Shown: positions 26,158 through 34,713 of the stretch, piece by piece
Numbering within the stretch: position 1 is the first letter of the stretch
How the letters are laid out: every line of letters starts with the position of its first letter
NCBI RefSeq assembly: GCF_002807015.1
Contig: NZ_NIPO01000001.1
Coordinates: 1,198,072 to 1,262,071 of the forward strand
Origin: Avrilella dinanensis
GTDB lineage: Bacteria > Bacteroidota > Bacteroidia > Flavobacteriales > Flavobacteriaceae
Direction: 5' to 3'
Length of the DNA: 64,000 bases
Program-made: the position numbers and the translations under genes
Notes under the pieces: model-generated
What the model saw: only the letters and a program-made list of their open reading frames with translations
The model's database searches: none
Told to the model about the DNA's origin: nothing

Positions 26158-27552
26158 TCACAAATATTTACTTTTAATCACGGTCATTTTTTCTCTCATC
26201 ATTTCGTTGATTGTAAAGGGAATTCCACCCATACCAATTCCGGATGCATCTCTGCCGCCAAAAGGCATCCAATCGACCCTGAACGCCGTATGGTCATTGA
26301 CCATTACCGCAGTAGCATTAAGTTTTTTAACGGTGTCCATAGCGATGTCTATATTTTTTGTAAATACCGCAGCCTGGAAATGGACATCTAGGGCATTAGC
26401 TCTACTGATGGCTTCTTCTCTGTCGGTATAAGAATAGATACAGACCACCGGTCCGAAAATTTCACTGGTTGACACTTTTGATTTTTCTGAAGGATTAAGT
26501 AAAACGGTTGGTTGATAAAGAGTTGTGGAAATTCGTTTTCCTCCAGAAAGCACCTGTGCTCCTTCATCAATTGCCTCATTTACCCATTCTTCTACACGAT
26601 CTACTTCTTTTGGTGAGATCAAAGGGCCAACATCGGTAGTTGTATTTGCCGGATTCCCAACCAACAATTGATTCGTTGCAACAACAAATTTCTCAATAAA
26701 ATTTTCTAGTATTTCAACGTGTACAAAAACCCGTTGTACCGAAACACAAACTTGCCCAGCATGATAAAACCCGCCTTTTACCAAATCAGGAATCATCGTT
26801 TCGAAATCAGCATCTTTTTCCACAATGACAGGTGCTGCTCCACCGTGTTCCAAAGCGCTTCTTGTACCTGGCGACAATTTACTGTTCAAATACCAGCCCA
26901 CTTTAGCTGAGCCGATAAAGGAGAAAAAATGAATTCGTGAATCGGTAACCAATGCTTCGGCTAGATCTCTTTCACAAAGTATCACCTGTAACCAACCTTC
27001 GGGTGCGCCAGCTTCTTTAAAAATTTCTGCCAAGGCCATCCCGGACATGGGGGTTGTCATAGCTGGTTTGAATATGACCGGACAACCGGCTGCAAATGCT
27101 GTCGCAACCTGATGCACCGCTAAATTCAATGGATGATTAAAGGCACTAATAGCAGCTACAACACCAATCGGTTCTTTGGTGGTAAAAGCCAATCGGTTTT
27201 GCGCTGATTCCGTCAAAGCCATTGGAATTTGCTCACCCTTAATTTGTGAGATATGCTCGGCGGCTAATTTGACACCTTTGATGGCTCTTAGCACTTCGGC
27301 TTTTGAATCTTTGTAAGGTTTTCCTCCTTCACTGAGCGCCAAATGCGTTAGTTCTTCAATTCTCTCACTCATTAAAGAGGCTGCTTTTTCCAATATTTCT
27401 ATCCTTTTATACGCAGGAATCCAGAGCGATTGGTTTTCAAAAAGATTTTTAGCCGTTTGAATAACTTTTTCAAGTTCGTTCTTGTCAATCAAATTCAATT
27501 CTTTGATTGTGCTCAAGTCGTAAGGTGACTCTATTTTTACGGTCTTCATCAT
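26158..27552 (-). CDS. Aldehyde dehydrogenase family protein
   Basis: The 464-residue enzyme shows the ALDH landmarks: SAFNHPLNLAVHQVATAFAAGCPVIFKPA, FIGSAKVGWYL, EHGGAAPVIVEKDAD (general-base Glu) and FYHAGQVCVSVQRVFVH (nucleophile Cys), with PFGGRDASGIGMGG at the C-terminus. It is closest in style to lactaldehyde/phosphonoacetaldehyde/GAPN-like dehydrogenases that act on small aldehydes with NAD(P). It is last in the operon DJ-1, monooxygenase, HbpS-like, NAD(P)-binding protein, ALDH. The order suggests oxidation of a reactive aldehyde made or sensed by the other members. Confidence 0.92.
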   Translation of the reverse strand: MMKTVKIESPYDLSTIKELNLIDKNELEKVIQTAKNLFENQSLWIPAYKRIEILEKAASLMSERIEELTHLALSEGGKPYKDSKAEVLRAIKGVKLAAEHISQIKGEQIPMALTESAQNRLAFTTKEPIGVVAAISAFNHPLNLAVHQVATAFAAGCPVIFKPAMTTPMSGMALAEIFKEAGAPEGWLQVILCERDLAEALVTDSRIHFFSFIGSAKVGWYLNSKLSPGTRSALEHGGAAPVIVEKDADFETMIPDLVKGGFYHAGQVCVSVQRVFVHVEILENFIEKFVVATNQLLVGNPANTTTDVGPLISPKEVDRVEEWVNEAIDEGAQVLSGGKRISTTLYQPTVLLNPSEKSKVSTSEIFGPVVCIYSYTDREEAISRANALDVHFQAAVFTKNIDIAMDTVKKLNATAVMVNDHTAFRVDWMPFGGRDASGIGMGGIPFTINEMMREKMTVIKSKYL

Positions 27553-27581
27553 AATAGCTGTTTTAATTTGTGTTGATAAAG

Positions 27582-28217
27582 TTATAACTTAGAAATAGCT
27601 TCTTTGATAGGTGTATCTCCATCGTGCATCGTGATGACTTTTTTGAATGCAGCTTGATTTTGTAATACTTCAACCAATGTCGTTACTACGTTTTCAATGG
27701 CGTTTCCTGCCGGATTTTCTACGTTGACTTTTATCATTCCCGAACCATTTTTTTCTTCTAGGGTGCCTGGCTGCAAAATCGTATAGTTTAAGACTGTGCT
27801 AAGCAACCACTGATCTGCATAATGTTTGGCGATGTAGTAATCGGTTAAGGGTTGCAAAAAGCTTTCGTTCCATCTGTTGGGTTGCAACGCAAAAACTGAA
27901 CTTAACAGGACGTATCTCTTAATGTTAAGTTTCTCTGCAACCTGCATCGTTTTGATGGCTCCGTGTAAATCAACCTGTAACAAATTTTTTCCTCTTGACC
28001 CCGATACAAAATAAATAGCTTCAATTTCATTAGGGATCATTTCTTCTATTTCTTCTACACTGCTTAATAAATCTAATTTGATCTGTGAAAAATTGGGAAA
28101 ATCCATTAAAAGTTCAGCTTTCCTGGACGTGCCAACTACTGTATGATTCTCATGAAGTAAAGCCTTTACCAAAAGTTGGCCTACTCTTCCTGTTGTACCT
28201 ATTACTAGTATTTTCAT
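27582..28217 (-). CDS. NAD(P)H-binding atypical SDR
   Basis: The 211-residue protein begins MKILVIGTTGRVGQLLVKALL (Rossmann glycine motif) and has IYFVSGSRGKNLLQVDLHGAIKTMQVAEKLNIKRYVLLSS. It matches the NAD(P)H-binding YwnB/BLVRB-like family, often flavin or biliverdin reductase relatives or redox regulators. It lies 29 bases from both neighbours in the operon. Confidence 0.87.
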   Translation of the reverse strand: MKILVIGTTGRVGQLLVKALLHENHTVVGTSRKAELLMDFPNFSQIKLDLLSSVEEIEEMIPNEIEAIYFVSGSRGKNLLQVDLHGAIKTMQVAEKLNIKRYVLLSSVFALQPNRWNESFLQPLTDYYIAKHYADQWLLSTVLNYTILQPGTLEEKNGSGMIKVNVENPAGNAIENVVTTLVEVLQNQAAFKKVITMHDGDTPIKEAISKL

Positions 28218-28246
28218 TTTGTAGTTTATTTTTAGAATTTGCTAAT

Positions 28247-28660
28247 TTAAGAAATATCCGATAAAAGTATATTAGCCCCCGCCATGGCGACTTCTTTGTC
28301 TTGCTGTAAAGAACCTCCGGATACACCAATGGCTCCAATGATCTGACCGCTATCGTTTCGCAGTAAAACACCGCCAGCAAAAGTTATTAAACCATTATTC
28401 GAGTTTTCGATAAGATACAAAGGCTCCCCCGGCTGTGATAATTTCCCCAAATCTTCTGTGTTTTTCTCAAAAAGGCGAGAGGTTTTAGCTTTTTTAATGG
28501 CTATATCTACGCTTCCCAAAAGCGCATCATCCATTCTGATGAAAGATTTTAAATTAGCTCCTTCATCTACAATGGCAATATTCATAGGGGTTTTAATTTC
28601 TTTGGCTTTGGCCTTGGCAAATTCAAGGACTTTATCTGCTTGTTGAGATGTGATATTCAT
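28247..28660 (-). CDS. GlcG/HbpS family heme-binding-like protein
   Basis: The 137-residue protein has the GlcG/HbpS pattern: AIVDEGANLKSFIRMDDALLGSVDIAIKKAKTS, then GGVLLRNDSGQIIGAIGVSGGS. HbpS proteins bind haem, corrinoids or small ligands and can sense redox stress. There is no signal peptide, so it is cytosolic. It lies 15 bases downstream of the monooxygenase-like gene. Confidence 0.88.
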   Translation of the reverse strand: MNITSQQADKVLEFAKAKAKEIKTPMNIAIVDEGANLKSFIRMDDALLGSVDIAIKKAKTSRLFEKNTEDLGKLSQPGEPLYLIENSNNGLITFAGGVLLRNDSGQIIGAIGVSGGSLQQDKEVAMAGANILLSDIS

Positions 28661-28675
28661 AACTAGACTTTTTAA

Positions 28676-29107
28676 CTATAAGTTTACCGGAGTGGTTACA
28701 ATTACTTCTCTATCTTCTAAAAGCGGGATTATTTTTCTCAAAACATATTCATGATAATGTAATGATTTCTTATGTTCTTCGAATGCATGTTCATTGGAAT
28801 AGCCTTCGAATAGTATGATCGTGTTAGGGTCTGACTTGCTTTGATGCACTTGATAAAAAAGGTTTCCATTTTCTTTGATACTTTCATCGTGTACTATCTT
28901 CAAAAAATTCAAAACATGTTCAAGCTGACCTTCTTTGACTTCCCACCTTGCAAAAACATGGATGACACTGCTATCTTTTATGATCATCTGACTGTTATTA
29001 GTAGGAGCGTCTAGATTTTGTGTCATCATTTTCTGTGTCTGTGCTAAACCATCCAAGGTAAACATTATGAATAGCACTATCGTGAATATAACCTTATTGT
29101 TTTTCAT
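28676..29107 (-). CDS. Exported antibiotic-biosynthesis-monooxygenase-like (putative quinol monooxygenase) protein
   Basis: The 143-residue protein has a signal peptide (1-22, GLA/QT) and an ABM ferredoxin-like domain: VFARWEVKEGQLEHVLNFLKIVHDES, NLFYQVHQSKSDPNTIILFEGYSNEHAFEEHKKSLHYHEYV. The H-x-x-S and W residues of the YgiN-like quinol monooxygenase family are present. A cytosolic paralogue lies at 30928-31230, each next to a DJ-1 gene. This copy and its DJ-1 partner are both secreted, the other pair both cytosolic. Confidence 0.88.
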   Translation of the reverse strand: MKNNKVIFTIVLFIMFTLDGLAQTQKMMTQNLDAPTNNSQMIIKDSSVIHVFARWEVKEGQLEHVLNFLKIVHDESIKENGNLFYQVHQSKSDPNTIILFEGYSNEHAFEEHKKSLHYHEYVLRKIIPLLEDREVIVTTPVNL

Positions 29108-29127
29108 ACTACCTCATTTTTAATCGA

Positions 29128-29169
29128 AAATTATCCCCCTATCCAACGAAGAGGATAAGGGGATAATTT
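29128..29169 (-). terminator. Hairpin between DJ-1 copy 1 and the monooxygenase gene
   Basis: AAATTATCCCC (29128-29138) pairs with GGGGATAATTT (29159-29169) with an inner TATCC/GGATA stem. It lies 12 bases after the DJ-1 stop. On the minus strand it is followed by TTCG and only later a T run, so it may be a partial terminator or RNA processing site that sets lower expression of the downstream genes. Confidence 0.6.
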
Positions 29170-29180
29170 GCAGCCTATTA

Positions 29181-29969
29181 TTATTTGGATAAATTTAAGA
29201 TCGCAATCATTTTTTCAGCCACTCCTTTTGCCGAAGCAGGATTTTGACCGGTTACCAGATTACCATCTGCAATGCTATGATCAGACCAAGGTTCAGCAGC
29301 ATGGAATTTTGCACCTTGCTTTGTCAAGGCAGTTTCAAGAAGGAAAGGCACATCTGCCAATGCATAAGCTTCTTCTTCTTCATCTGTGAATGAGGTAATA
29401 TTTTTACCGTTTACCAAATAGGATCCATCGCTAAGTTTTACATTCAACAAAGATACCGGACCGTGACATACAGCACCCACAACGGCATTTCTTTCATAGG
29501 TCTCTTTAATTACTTTTTTAAGGAGTTTATTTTCCGGCATATCGACCATTGGGGCTAAACCGCCGGGTACAAAGATAGCGTCGTACTTACTAACATCAAC
29601 ATCCGATAGTTTTACAGCCTTTTGCATGGCTTTCCATCCTTCTCCTGTTAAAAAAGCTAGGTTTTGTGGATCATTTGCCAATTCTAACGCATCTAAATAT
29701 GGAGTATCTCCTGTTAAACTGGCAAAGTCAATTTGATAATTGGCCTTGTCAAATTCGGCATACGGATGAGCCACTTCTGGTAAAAAGATGCCCGTTCTAC
29801 GATTGTTTGGACCAATTGCGTTAGCATTTGATACAATGATTAAAACTTTTTTGTCTGCTTTTACTTCACTTTTAATAGTTTCTTTTTCTACGGAACTATT
29901 TTCTTCTTTGCCTTCTGCAAACGAAGAGAAAAAGGCAATTGCCAGTGTTGCGATAATGAACTTTTTCAT
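29181..29969 (-). CDS. Exported DJ-1/PfpI family protein, copy 1
   Basis: The 262-residue protein has a signal peptide (1-19) and a charged linker (20-40). The DJ-1/PfpI type 1 glutamine amidotransferase-like domain contains FVPGGLAPMVDMPEN and the nucleophile elbow AVVGAVCHGPVSLL (Cys168, adjacent His). Hsp31-like members are glyoxalase III or deglycase enzymes acting on methylglyoxal. The protein is nearly the same as the cytosolic copy at 31293 after residue 41. A tandem Crp-like promoter lies upstream. Confidence 0.9.
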   Translation of the reverse strand: MKKFIIATLAIAFFSSFAEGKEENSSVEKETIKSEVKADKKVLIIVSNANAIGPNNRRTGIFLPEVAHPYAEFDKANYQIDFASLTGDTPYLDALELANDPQNLAFLTGEGWKAMQKAVKLSDVDVSKYDAIFVPGGLAPMVDMPENKLLKKVIKETYERNAVVGAVCHGPVSLLNVKLSDGSYLVNGKNITSFTDEEEEAYALADVPFLLETALTKQGAKFHAAEPWSDHSIADGNLVTGQNPASAKGVAEKMIAILNLSK

Positions 29970-30018
29970 GATGATAAATTTTAAATTGTTAATACTATTT
30001 TTATTGCTTTTGATAAGT

Positions 30019-30087
30019 CAAAGGTAGTTTAAACAAGTACCTTAAGAGAAGGAGCATACTCACAAAAAGAGTGTGATGCAAATCACT
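30019..30087 (-). promoter_or_regulatory. Tandem Crp-type promoter of DJ-1 copy 1
   Basis: The minus-strand -7 element TACCTTTG (30026-30019) is preceded at 53.5 bp (centre 30079.5) by TGTGA-TGCAAA-TCACT (30072-30087) and at 30.5 bp (centre 30056.5) by the weaker AAGGA-GCATAC-TCACA (30049-30064). TGTGA-N6-TCACA is the classical Crp consensus. The same two-site layout occurs at 32015-32086 and 45926-45995. Confidence 0.7.
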
Positions 30088-30172
30088 TTTGACTTAACAT
30101 AAAAATGATTCTTACTTTTTATTTTATTTAGATAATTACTAGATTTTGCATTCTATTACATCTTAATATGCA

Positions 30173-30916
30173 TCAAAACTCCTGCACAGTGGGGCGTAAT
30201 ACAATTTCGTTGATATCTACATCGGCAGGTTGTTCAATGGCAAAGGCGATTGCTCTTGCCACAGAAGCAGCGGGTATAGCCAGTTCATAGAACTTGTTGA
30301 CGCCGTTGGCACTGGTTTCGTGCTTTGTACTGAACTTTAATTCCGAATCAACAGCCCCAGGTTCTATCGTAGTTGTTCGTATATTTCCGCCAACTTCATG
30401 TCGAAGACCATCGGTTATAGCACGAACCGCATATTTGGTTCCGCTATAAACAGTACCACCCGGACTGAAAACCTTGATGCCAGCAACAGAACCCAAATTG
30501 ATGAAATGCCCAGATTCCTGTTTTTGAAAAATGGGTAAAGCAGCTGCTATTCCATACAAGACCCCTTTGATATTAATATCGATCATACTGTCCCATTCAT
30601 CGATCCTAAGCTCAGACATTGGGGCAATAGGCATGATACCAGCGTTATTAATCAAAACGTCAATTTTACCGTAAGTAGTTACAGCAGTGTTAACCAAGGT
30701 CAGGACTTGTTCTTTATCGGTTACATCTGTAACTTGGTATATTGCAGAGCCTCCTTTCGAGGTAATCTCTGCTACAATTTGTTCCAATCTATCTCCTCGT
30801 CTTGCTCCAAGCACAACACGCGCTCCTTTTTCAGCAAGATATTTGGCTGTTTCCTCTCCCAGACCGCTACTGGCTCCAGTAATGACGACGACTTTATTTT
30901 GAATATTATTTTCCAT
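30173..30916 (-). CDS. SDR family oxidoreductase
   Basis: The 247-residue classical SDR has TGASSGLG (residues 12-19), NNAGIMPIAP, INLGSVAGI and YSGTKYAVRAI (catalytic Tyr/Lys), and ends INEIVLRPTVQEF. This matches the YdfG/serine-dehydrogenase-like group reducing 3-hydroxy acids or small carbonyls with NADP. It is third in the operon DJ-1, monooxygenase, SDR. The 177 bases after the upstream DJ-1 copy 1 unit hold that unit's promoter. Confidence 0.92.
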   Translation of the reverse strand: MENNIQNKVVVITGASSGLGEETAKYLAEKGARVVLGARRGDRLEQIVAEITSKGGSAIYQVTDVTDKEQVLTLVNTAVTTYGKIDVLINNAGIMPIAPMSELRIDEWDSMIDINIKGVLYGIAAALPIFQKQESGHFINLGSVAGIKVFSPGGTVYSGTKYAVRAITDGLRHEVGGNIRTTTIEPGAVDSELKFSTKHETSANGVNKFYELAIPAASVARAIAFAIEQPADVDINEIVLRPTVQEF

Positions 30917-30927
30917 TTTAATTATTT

Positions 30928-31230
30928 TTAAATGTCCAATAATGAACTAATTATTACTTCTCTGTTTTCCAATAACGGAACTATTTTTCCAACCACTACA
31001 TCCTGAAAATGTGCGGAATTTCTATGAAATTCCAATGCTTCCTGATTCTTGTACTCTTCAAAAAGCATCAAGATATTTTCGTTGTCATTCCCTTGATATA
31101 CTTCATATTTCAGGTTCCCTTCTTCAGCAGAGCTTTTTGCAACAGCTTCTTTCAAAAGTGATACAACGGCGTCTAAATTACCTTGTTTTACCTGCCATTT
31201 GGCAAAGGTTATGATTGTTTTATTGTTCAT
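30928..31230 (-). CDS. Antibiotic-biosynthesis-monooxygenase-like (putative quinol monooxygenase), cytosolic copy
   Basis: The protein is 100 residues from the ATG at 31230; the frame back to 31254 adds eight residues but MNNKTIITFAKWQVKQG is the natural start. The ABM domain includes EEGNLKYEVYQGNDNENILMLFEEYKNQEALEFHRNSAHFQ. YgiN-like enzymes oxidise menadiol-type quinols or close a quinone redox cycle. It lies between DJ-1 copy 2 and the SDR. Confidence 0.9.
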   Translation of the reverse strand: MNNKTIITFAKWQVKQGNLDAVVSLLKEAVAKSSAEEGNLKYEVYQGNDNENILMLFEEYKNQEALEFHRNSAHFQDVVVGKIVPLLENREVIISSLLDI

Positions 31231-31292
31231 GATTTTAAATTTTAATTGAAACAATTTCTCTTGATTTCCCGAAAGGAACTGTCTCTAATGTG

Positions 31293-31967
31293 TTATTTTT
31301 CAGTTAATAACGCGACTACTTTTTCGCCTACACTTTTTGCCGAAGCGGGATTTTGTCCGGTCACTATTCGTCCGTCTTGAATGCTTTGATCCTGCCAAGG
31401 TTCTGCCTCATGAAATATAGCACCCTGTTCTACCAATGCTGTTTGTAAATCGAAAGGAACATCGGCTCTGGCATAGTTGTCTTCCTCTTTTGTGGTAAAT
31501 GATGAAATGTTTTTGCCCTCAACAAGATAGGAGCCATCACTCAATTTGGTATTAAGGAATGCTACAGGGCCGTGACATACGGCACTAATTACGGCACCAC
31601 GCTCATAAGTCTGGACTATCACCTTTTTCAATAATTCGTTTTCAGGCATGTCTACCATAGGTGCTAATCCTCCCGGAACAAAAACAGCATCATACACACT
31701 GGTATCCAAATCTTCCAACTTGGTTGCTTTTTGCATTAGATCCCAACCATCACCCGTCAAAAATTTAAGGTTGTCGGGATCACCTGCTAATCCTAGTGCG
31801 TCTAAATAAGGTGTATCACCTGTTAAAGAAGCGAAGTCGATTTTAAAACCTGCTTTGTCAAACTCGGTATAAGGGTGCGCTACTTCTGGTAGAAAAACAC
31901 CTGTTCTTCTGTTGTTGGGTCCGATGGCATTGGCGTTGGACGCAATGATTAAAACTTTTTTGCTCAT
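31293..31967 (-). CDS. DJ-1/PfpI family protein, cytosolic copy 2
   Basis: The 224-residue protein has SNANAIGPNNRRTGVFLPEV, FVPGGLAPMVDMPEN, and ISAVCHGPVAFLN with nucleophile Cys131. It corresponds to copy 1 without its signal peptide. It heads DJ-1, monooxygenase, SDR and is preceded by a tandem Crp-type promoter. Methylglyoxal or protein-glycation repair is a family-based guess. Confidence 0.92.
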   Translation of the reverse strand: MSKKVLIIASNANAIGPNNRRTGVFLPEVAHPYTEFDKAGFKIDFASLTGDTPYLDALGLAGDPDNLKFLTGDGWDLMQKATKLEDLDTSVYDAVFVPGGLAPMVDMPENELLKKVIVQTYERGAVISAVCHGPVAFLNTKLSDGSYLVEGKNISSFTTKEEDNYARADVPFDLQTALVEQGAIFHEAEPWQDQSIQDGRIVTGQNPASAKSVGEKVVALLTEK

Positions 31968-32014
31968 GATTTCTACATTTTAAATTGTTACTTACTTTGT
32001 TACTTTTGATATAT

Positions 32015-32086
32015 CAAAGGTACGATGAGATACTACCCTTTAAGAAGGAGGCAACGCACAAAAAAAGTGTGATCGAAGTCACACTT
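32015..32086 (-). promoter_or_regulatory. Tandem Crp-type promoter of DJ-1 copy 2
   Basis: The -7 element TACCTTTG (32022-32015, minus) is preceded by the perfect 22-bp palindrome AAGTGTGA-TCGAAG-TCACACTT (32065-32086; centre 32075.5, 53.5 bp away). The weaker AAGGA-GGCAAC-GCACA (32045-32060; centre 32052.5, 30.5 bp away) lies between. The perfect site equals the E. coli-type Crp consensus. Confidence 0.75.
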
Positions 32087-32142
32087 TTACATAGAAAGCC
32101 ATAAATATTATGGAATTATTTTATTGTTACTAATAGTATCCC

Positions 32143-33264
32143 TTACTCTTTATAAAAAGCAGCTAAGCGATCAGCTACATTTGTTCTGATGCTCATCCAA
32201 AATAAATTATAATCCCAAACGTGGAAGTTGTTCGCATTTTTCAGCCAATGATTAAGAGAGCTGGGTGTTTTTACCATCAATAAACCATAATCGTCAATCG
32301 TTGCCGAAATTTCGGCCTCAACAATGGATGCTCTTTGTCCTGAACTAGGCACCAAAATTCCTGCTTTTTTAGCGGTAGCTGTCTTTCCTTTGTCTATTGT
32401 CCAGGTAATTGGATTAACGCCAATTGTATTGCCGTACATGTTCAGTTCGGCTTCAGTAAAAGTGGCACCTGCGTTAAAGCTTTGCCAAGCAACAACACAA
32501 CCGGTCTGATTGGGTGAAGTGCCAATTGGAATATTTTTAAATAGATCTACCGGTGTTTTATAACCTGCAAGATAAGCACATACTAATTTATTTTGTAAAG
32601 GCCTCCCGTCAAAAAACTCCTGTAATAGTCTTGCTGTATGCCTCGACCCTTGGCTGTGTGCGGCAATAAAGATGGGCCGCCCCTCATTGTGATGGTCTAA
32701 ATAATATTGAAACGCTTCTTTGATGTCTTGATAGGCGATATCAAAAGCTTGGACTGCATTAGCGGATTCATTACTTACGAAAAAAGCTTTGATGTTTGCC
32801 TGCCGGTATCGTGGAGCAAAAACACGGCAACTTGCGTTAAATGCAGTAGCTTGATTGCCTATGCTTAAGGTGTCGGTTGATAGATTTACGGCCTTATCAT
32901 CAATGTTGGCATTCCAGGGAGCTTCTTTCAGGATTTTAATCCCCTTAAAAGGCTTCTTACCCAATTCACTTAAATCGTAAGTGTTACCATCGCCGCTGAT
33001 ATAAGTAGTTGGATGTACAAAAAACACGTCCGCTTCCAATTCGGCATTCGGCCTTTCAACACCGTTTGGAACGATATCGCTAGAGTCGATTTTAAAAGGA
33101 GAAGAAGCCCAATATTTCAAATCAGCATAATCAGGTACAGATCCGAGATTTTGAGGTCCTTTTTTATCCATCTTTCGTTGCATGTACGCAACTGCCTTTT
33201 CTTTGTTAAATAAAGCACAACTATTTGCTGAGACGACAAGTAATAATAAGATTAGAGTTCGCAT
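32143..33264 (-). CDS. DUF3089 domain lipoprotein (alpha/beta hydrolase-like)
   Basis: The 373-residue protein has a lipoprotein signal peptide with lipobox SANSC (Cys16). The DUF3089 domain is shown by DVFFVHPTTYISG, VFAPRYRQANIKAFF and IFIAAHSQGSRHTARLLQEF (nucleophile Ser in HSQGS). Family members are lipase-like hydrolases often annotated with no known substrate. It starts 10 bases after the Crp/Fnr gene, so it is probably co-transcribed with and controlled by that regulator. Confidence 0.88.
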   Translation of the reverse strand: MRTLILLLLVVSANSCALFNKEKAVAYMQRKMDKKGPQNLGSVPDYADLKYWASSPFKIDSSDIVPNGVERPNAELEADVFFVHPTTYISGDGNTYDLSELGKKPFKGIKILKEAPWNANIDDKAVNLSTDTLSIGNQATAFNASCRVFAPRYRQANIKAFFVSNESANAVQAFDIAYQDIKEAFQYYLDHHNEGRPIFIAAHSQGSRHTARLLQEFFDGRPLQNKLVCAYLAGYKTPVDLFKNIPIGTSPNQTGCVVAWQSFNAGATFTEAELNMYGNTIGVNPITWTIDKGKTATAKKAGILVPSSGQRASIVEAEISATIDDYGLLMVKTPSSLNHWLKNANNFHVWDYNLFWMSIRTNVADRLAAFYKE

Positions 33265-33274
33265 AGTAATGGTT

Positions 33275-33838
33275 TTATTTGGAATACATTCTGCTCAGGG
33301 TTTCTCGACTTAGCCCCAGATATTCGGCAATGAGCTTTTTGGGTAAACGGTGGAGTAAGTCTGGGTAAAGTTTTACGAAAGCTTCATAGCGTTCTTGTGG
33401 TGTACTGGAAAGCAATTGTTTAATTCGTTGTTGCAATGCTACATATCCGTTGGTGAGTTTTATCCTGTAAAAATATTCCATTTTATGCAATTCGGCAGAA
33501 AGTTTTTCTCTTGTTTCTAGAGTGGAAACCAATACTTCTCCTGCCTCTATACATTCTATAAAAACCGTAGCTTTTTTTTCCTTGAAAAATGCCTGATAAT
33601 CACTCATCCACCAGTTTTCTTTTGCAAATTGAAGAATGAATTCTTTTCCATTTTCATCAATAAAAAAAACTTTATACAATCCTGACAATACAAAAAATTC
33701 ATACTTCGCATCATCTCCTTCATGTAATAAGTATTGATTTTTCAGAACCCGCTTCTTAGTGAATAGTATTTTGATATTATCAAATTCTTCATTGGATAAA
33801 GGACTTATTTGTTCTATATGTTTTCTTAGTCTTTCCAT
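33275..33838 (-). CDS. Crp/Fnr family transcriptional regulator, paralogue 3
   Basis: The 187-residue protein has a barrel with RVLKNQYLLHEGDDAKYEFFVLSGLYKVFFIDENGKEF and a C-terminal winged helix RLPKKLIAEYLGLSRETLSRM. The RETLSR recognition helix resembles that of paralogue 6 (45298). It is first of a two-gene unit with the DUF3089 lipoprotein. No operator of the classes described elsewhere is evident upstream. Confidence 0.88.
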   Translation of the reverse strand: MERLRKHIEQISPLSNEEFDNIKILFTKKRVLKNQYLLHEGDDAKYEFFVLSGLYKVFFIDENGKEFILQFAKENWWMSDYQAFFKEKKATVFIECIEAGEVLVSTLETREKLSAELHKMEYFYRIKLTNGYVALQQRIKQLLSSTPQERYEAFVKLYPDLLHRLPKKLIAEYLGLSRETLSRMYSK

Positions 33839-33879
33839 TTTATGGACGATACATGTCTTAAAATTGACACCAACGTTTT

Positions 33880-33898
33880 GCCGCTTTACTTAACAGCG
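33880..33898. repeat. Small inverted repeat next to the dead DUF1272 gene
   Basis: CCGCT (33880-33884) and AGCGG (33894-33898) flank a 9-base loop in a stretch (CAACGTTTTGCCGC ... ACCCGCCATTTTGCC) that is more GC-rich than the surrounding DNA. It may be the fold-back end of a gene cassette or unit of transfer; the match is too loose to call an attC site. Confidence 0.3.
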
Positions 33899-33938
33899 GA
33901 TAAATTTAAATTTTGCATTTAACCCGCCATTTTGCCAG

Positions 33939-34258
33939 CTATGTTAGATGACGTTTTTGTTTTGGATTTATTAAGTTTATCGTTTTCTTGGAGTCGATAT
34001 TTTTATTAGCTTCTAAATATTTATTGTCAAAAACGAGATTTATTATTTTATCGGCTCTCATTGGATATTTCTTTAATCCATTTTTAGACCTTGTCGGTCG
34101 TTTTTTTAATCCTCATCCACAATTCGGACAAACATTCTCTAAAATATTTTCAACATAATCTTTGCAAAATTTACATTCATAATTACATATCATCGCTTAT
34201 GCACTTTCTTTTGATGAGTCTTTACCACAATTTTCACAGCATTGTATAATTCTAACAT
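33939..34258 (-). pseudogene. DUF1272 family zinc-ribbon gene, broken by a frameshift and two nonsense codons
   Basis: On the minus strand the ATG at 34258 begins MLEL, then the frame shifts and continues CCENCGKDSSKESA-stop-AMICNYECKFCKDYVENILE, then NVCPNCG-stop-GLKKRPTRSKNG, ending at TAG 33939. Intact DUF1272 proteins read MLEL...CENC..DLP...EAMICSFECTFC..CVEN....CPNCGGGF..RP, so both stops interrupt conserved text (TAA where an E/K codon is expected, TGA for GGA). All four zinc-ligand C-x2-C pairs are still readable, so decay is recent. Confidence 0.82.
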
Positions 34259-34266
34259 ATTCAATT

Positions 34267-34713
34267 CTATTTATTGTCCCACGAATAATAATTGTTCTCG
34301 GTGTCTAATGTAAATCCTGTTTTTGGATATAGATTATTACCAATATGATTTGTTTTTGAAGTTTCTAAAACAAGTCCACAACCGTTTGTTCCCATACATA
34401 CCTTTTTTGCTTCGTCAATAAGTTGAACGGAAACACCTTTACCTCTGTAATTTTGACTTACAAATAAGTCGTTCAAAAGCCAAAGTCTTTGCATTCTTGT
34501 TGAAGAAAAAATGGGGTAGAGTTGAACAAATCCAATTATTTCATTGCTGTCATTTTCAGTCACAAAAATTTCAGAGTCTTGATTTTGAATTCTTTCAAAT
34601 AGAAAGTTTTCTGCAGATTGTACGTCAGATTGTTTTTTGTAAAATATTCGGTAATCGTCAAAAAGTTTTGATAGGGTTTTTATATCAGATTTTGTCGCTT
34701 TTCTTGTTATCAT
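34267..34713 (-). CDS. GNAT family N-acetyltransferase
   Basis: The 148-residue acetyltransferase has the acetyl-CoA motif A: LLNDLFVSQNYRGKGVSVQLIDEAKK (Q-x-x-RGKGV), and the C-terminal LVLETSKTNHIGNNLYPKTGF typical of the YjaB/aminoglycoside-like GNATs. The substrate is not inferable. It is next to the DUF1272 remnant and may have arrived with it as a small cassette. Confidence 0.88.
   Translation of the reverse strand: MITRKATKSDIKTLSKLFDDYRIFYKKQSDVQSAENFLFERIQNQDSEIFVTENDSNEIIGFVQLYPIFSSTRMQRLWLLNDLFVSQNYRGKGVSVQLIDEAKKVCMGTNGCGLVLETSKTNHIGNNLYPKTGFTLDTENNYYSWDNK

Noticed and set aside
33870..33960. Possible integron-type attC site next to the DUF1272 and GNAT genes
   Set aside because: Cassette-like fold-back sequence is suggested, but a correctly spaced RYYYAAC/GTTRRRY pair could not be found.
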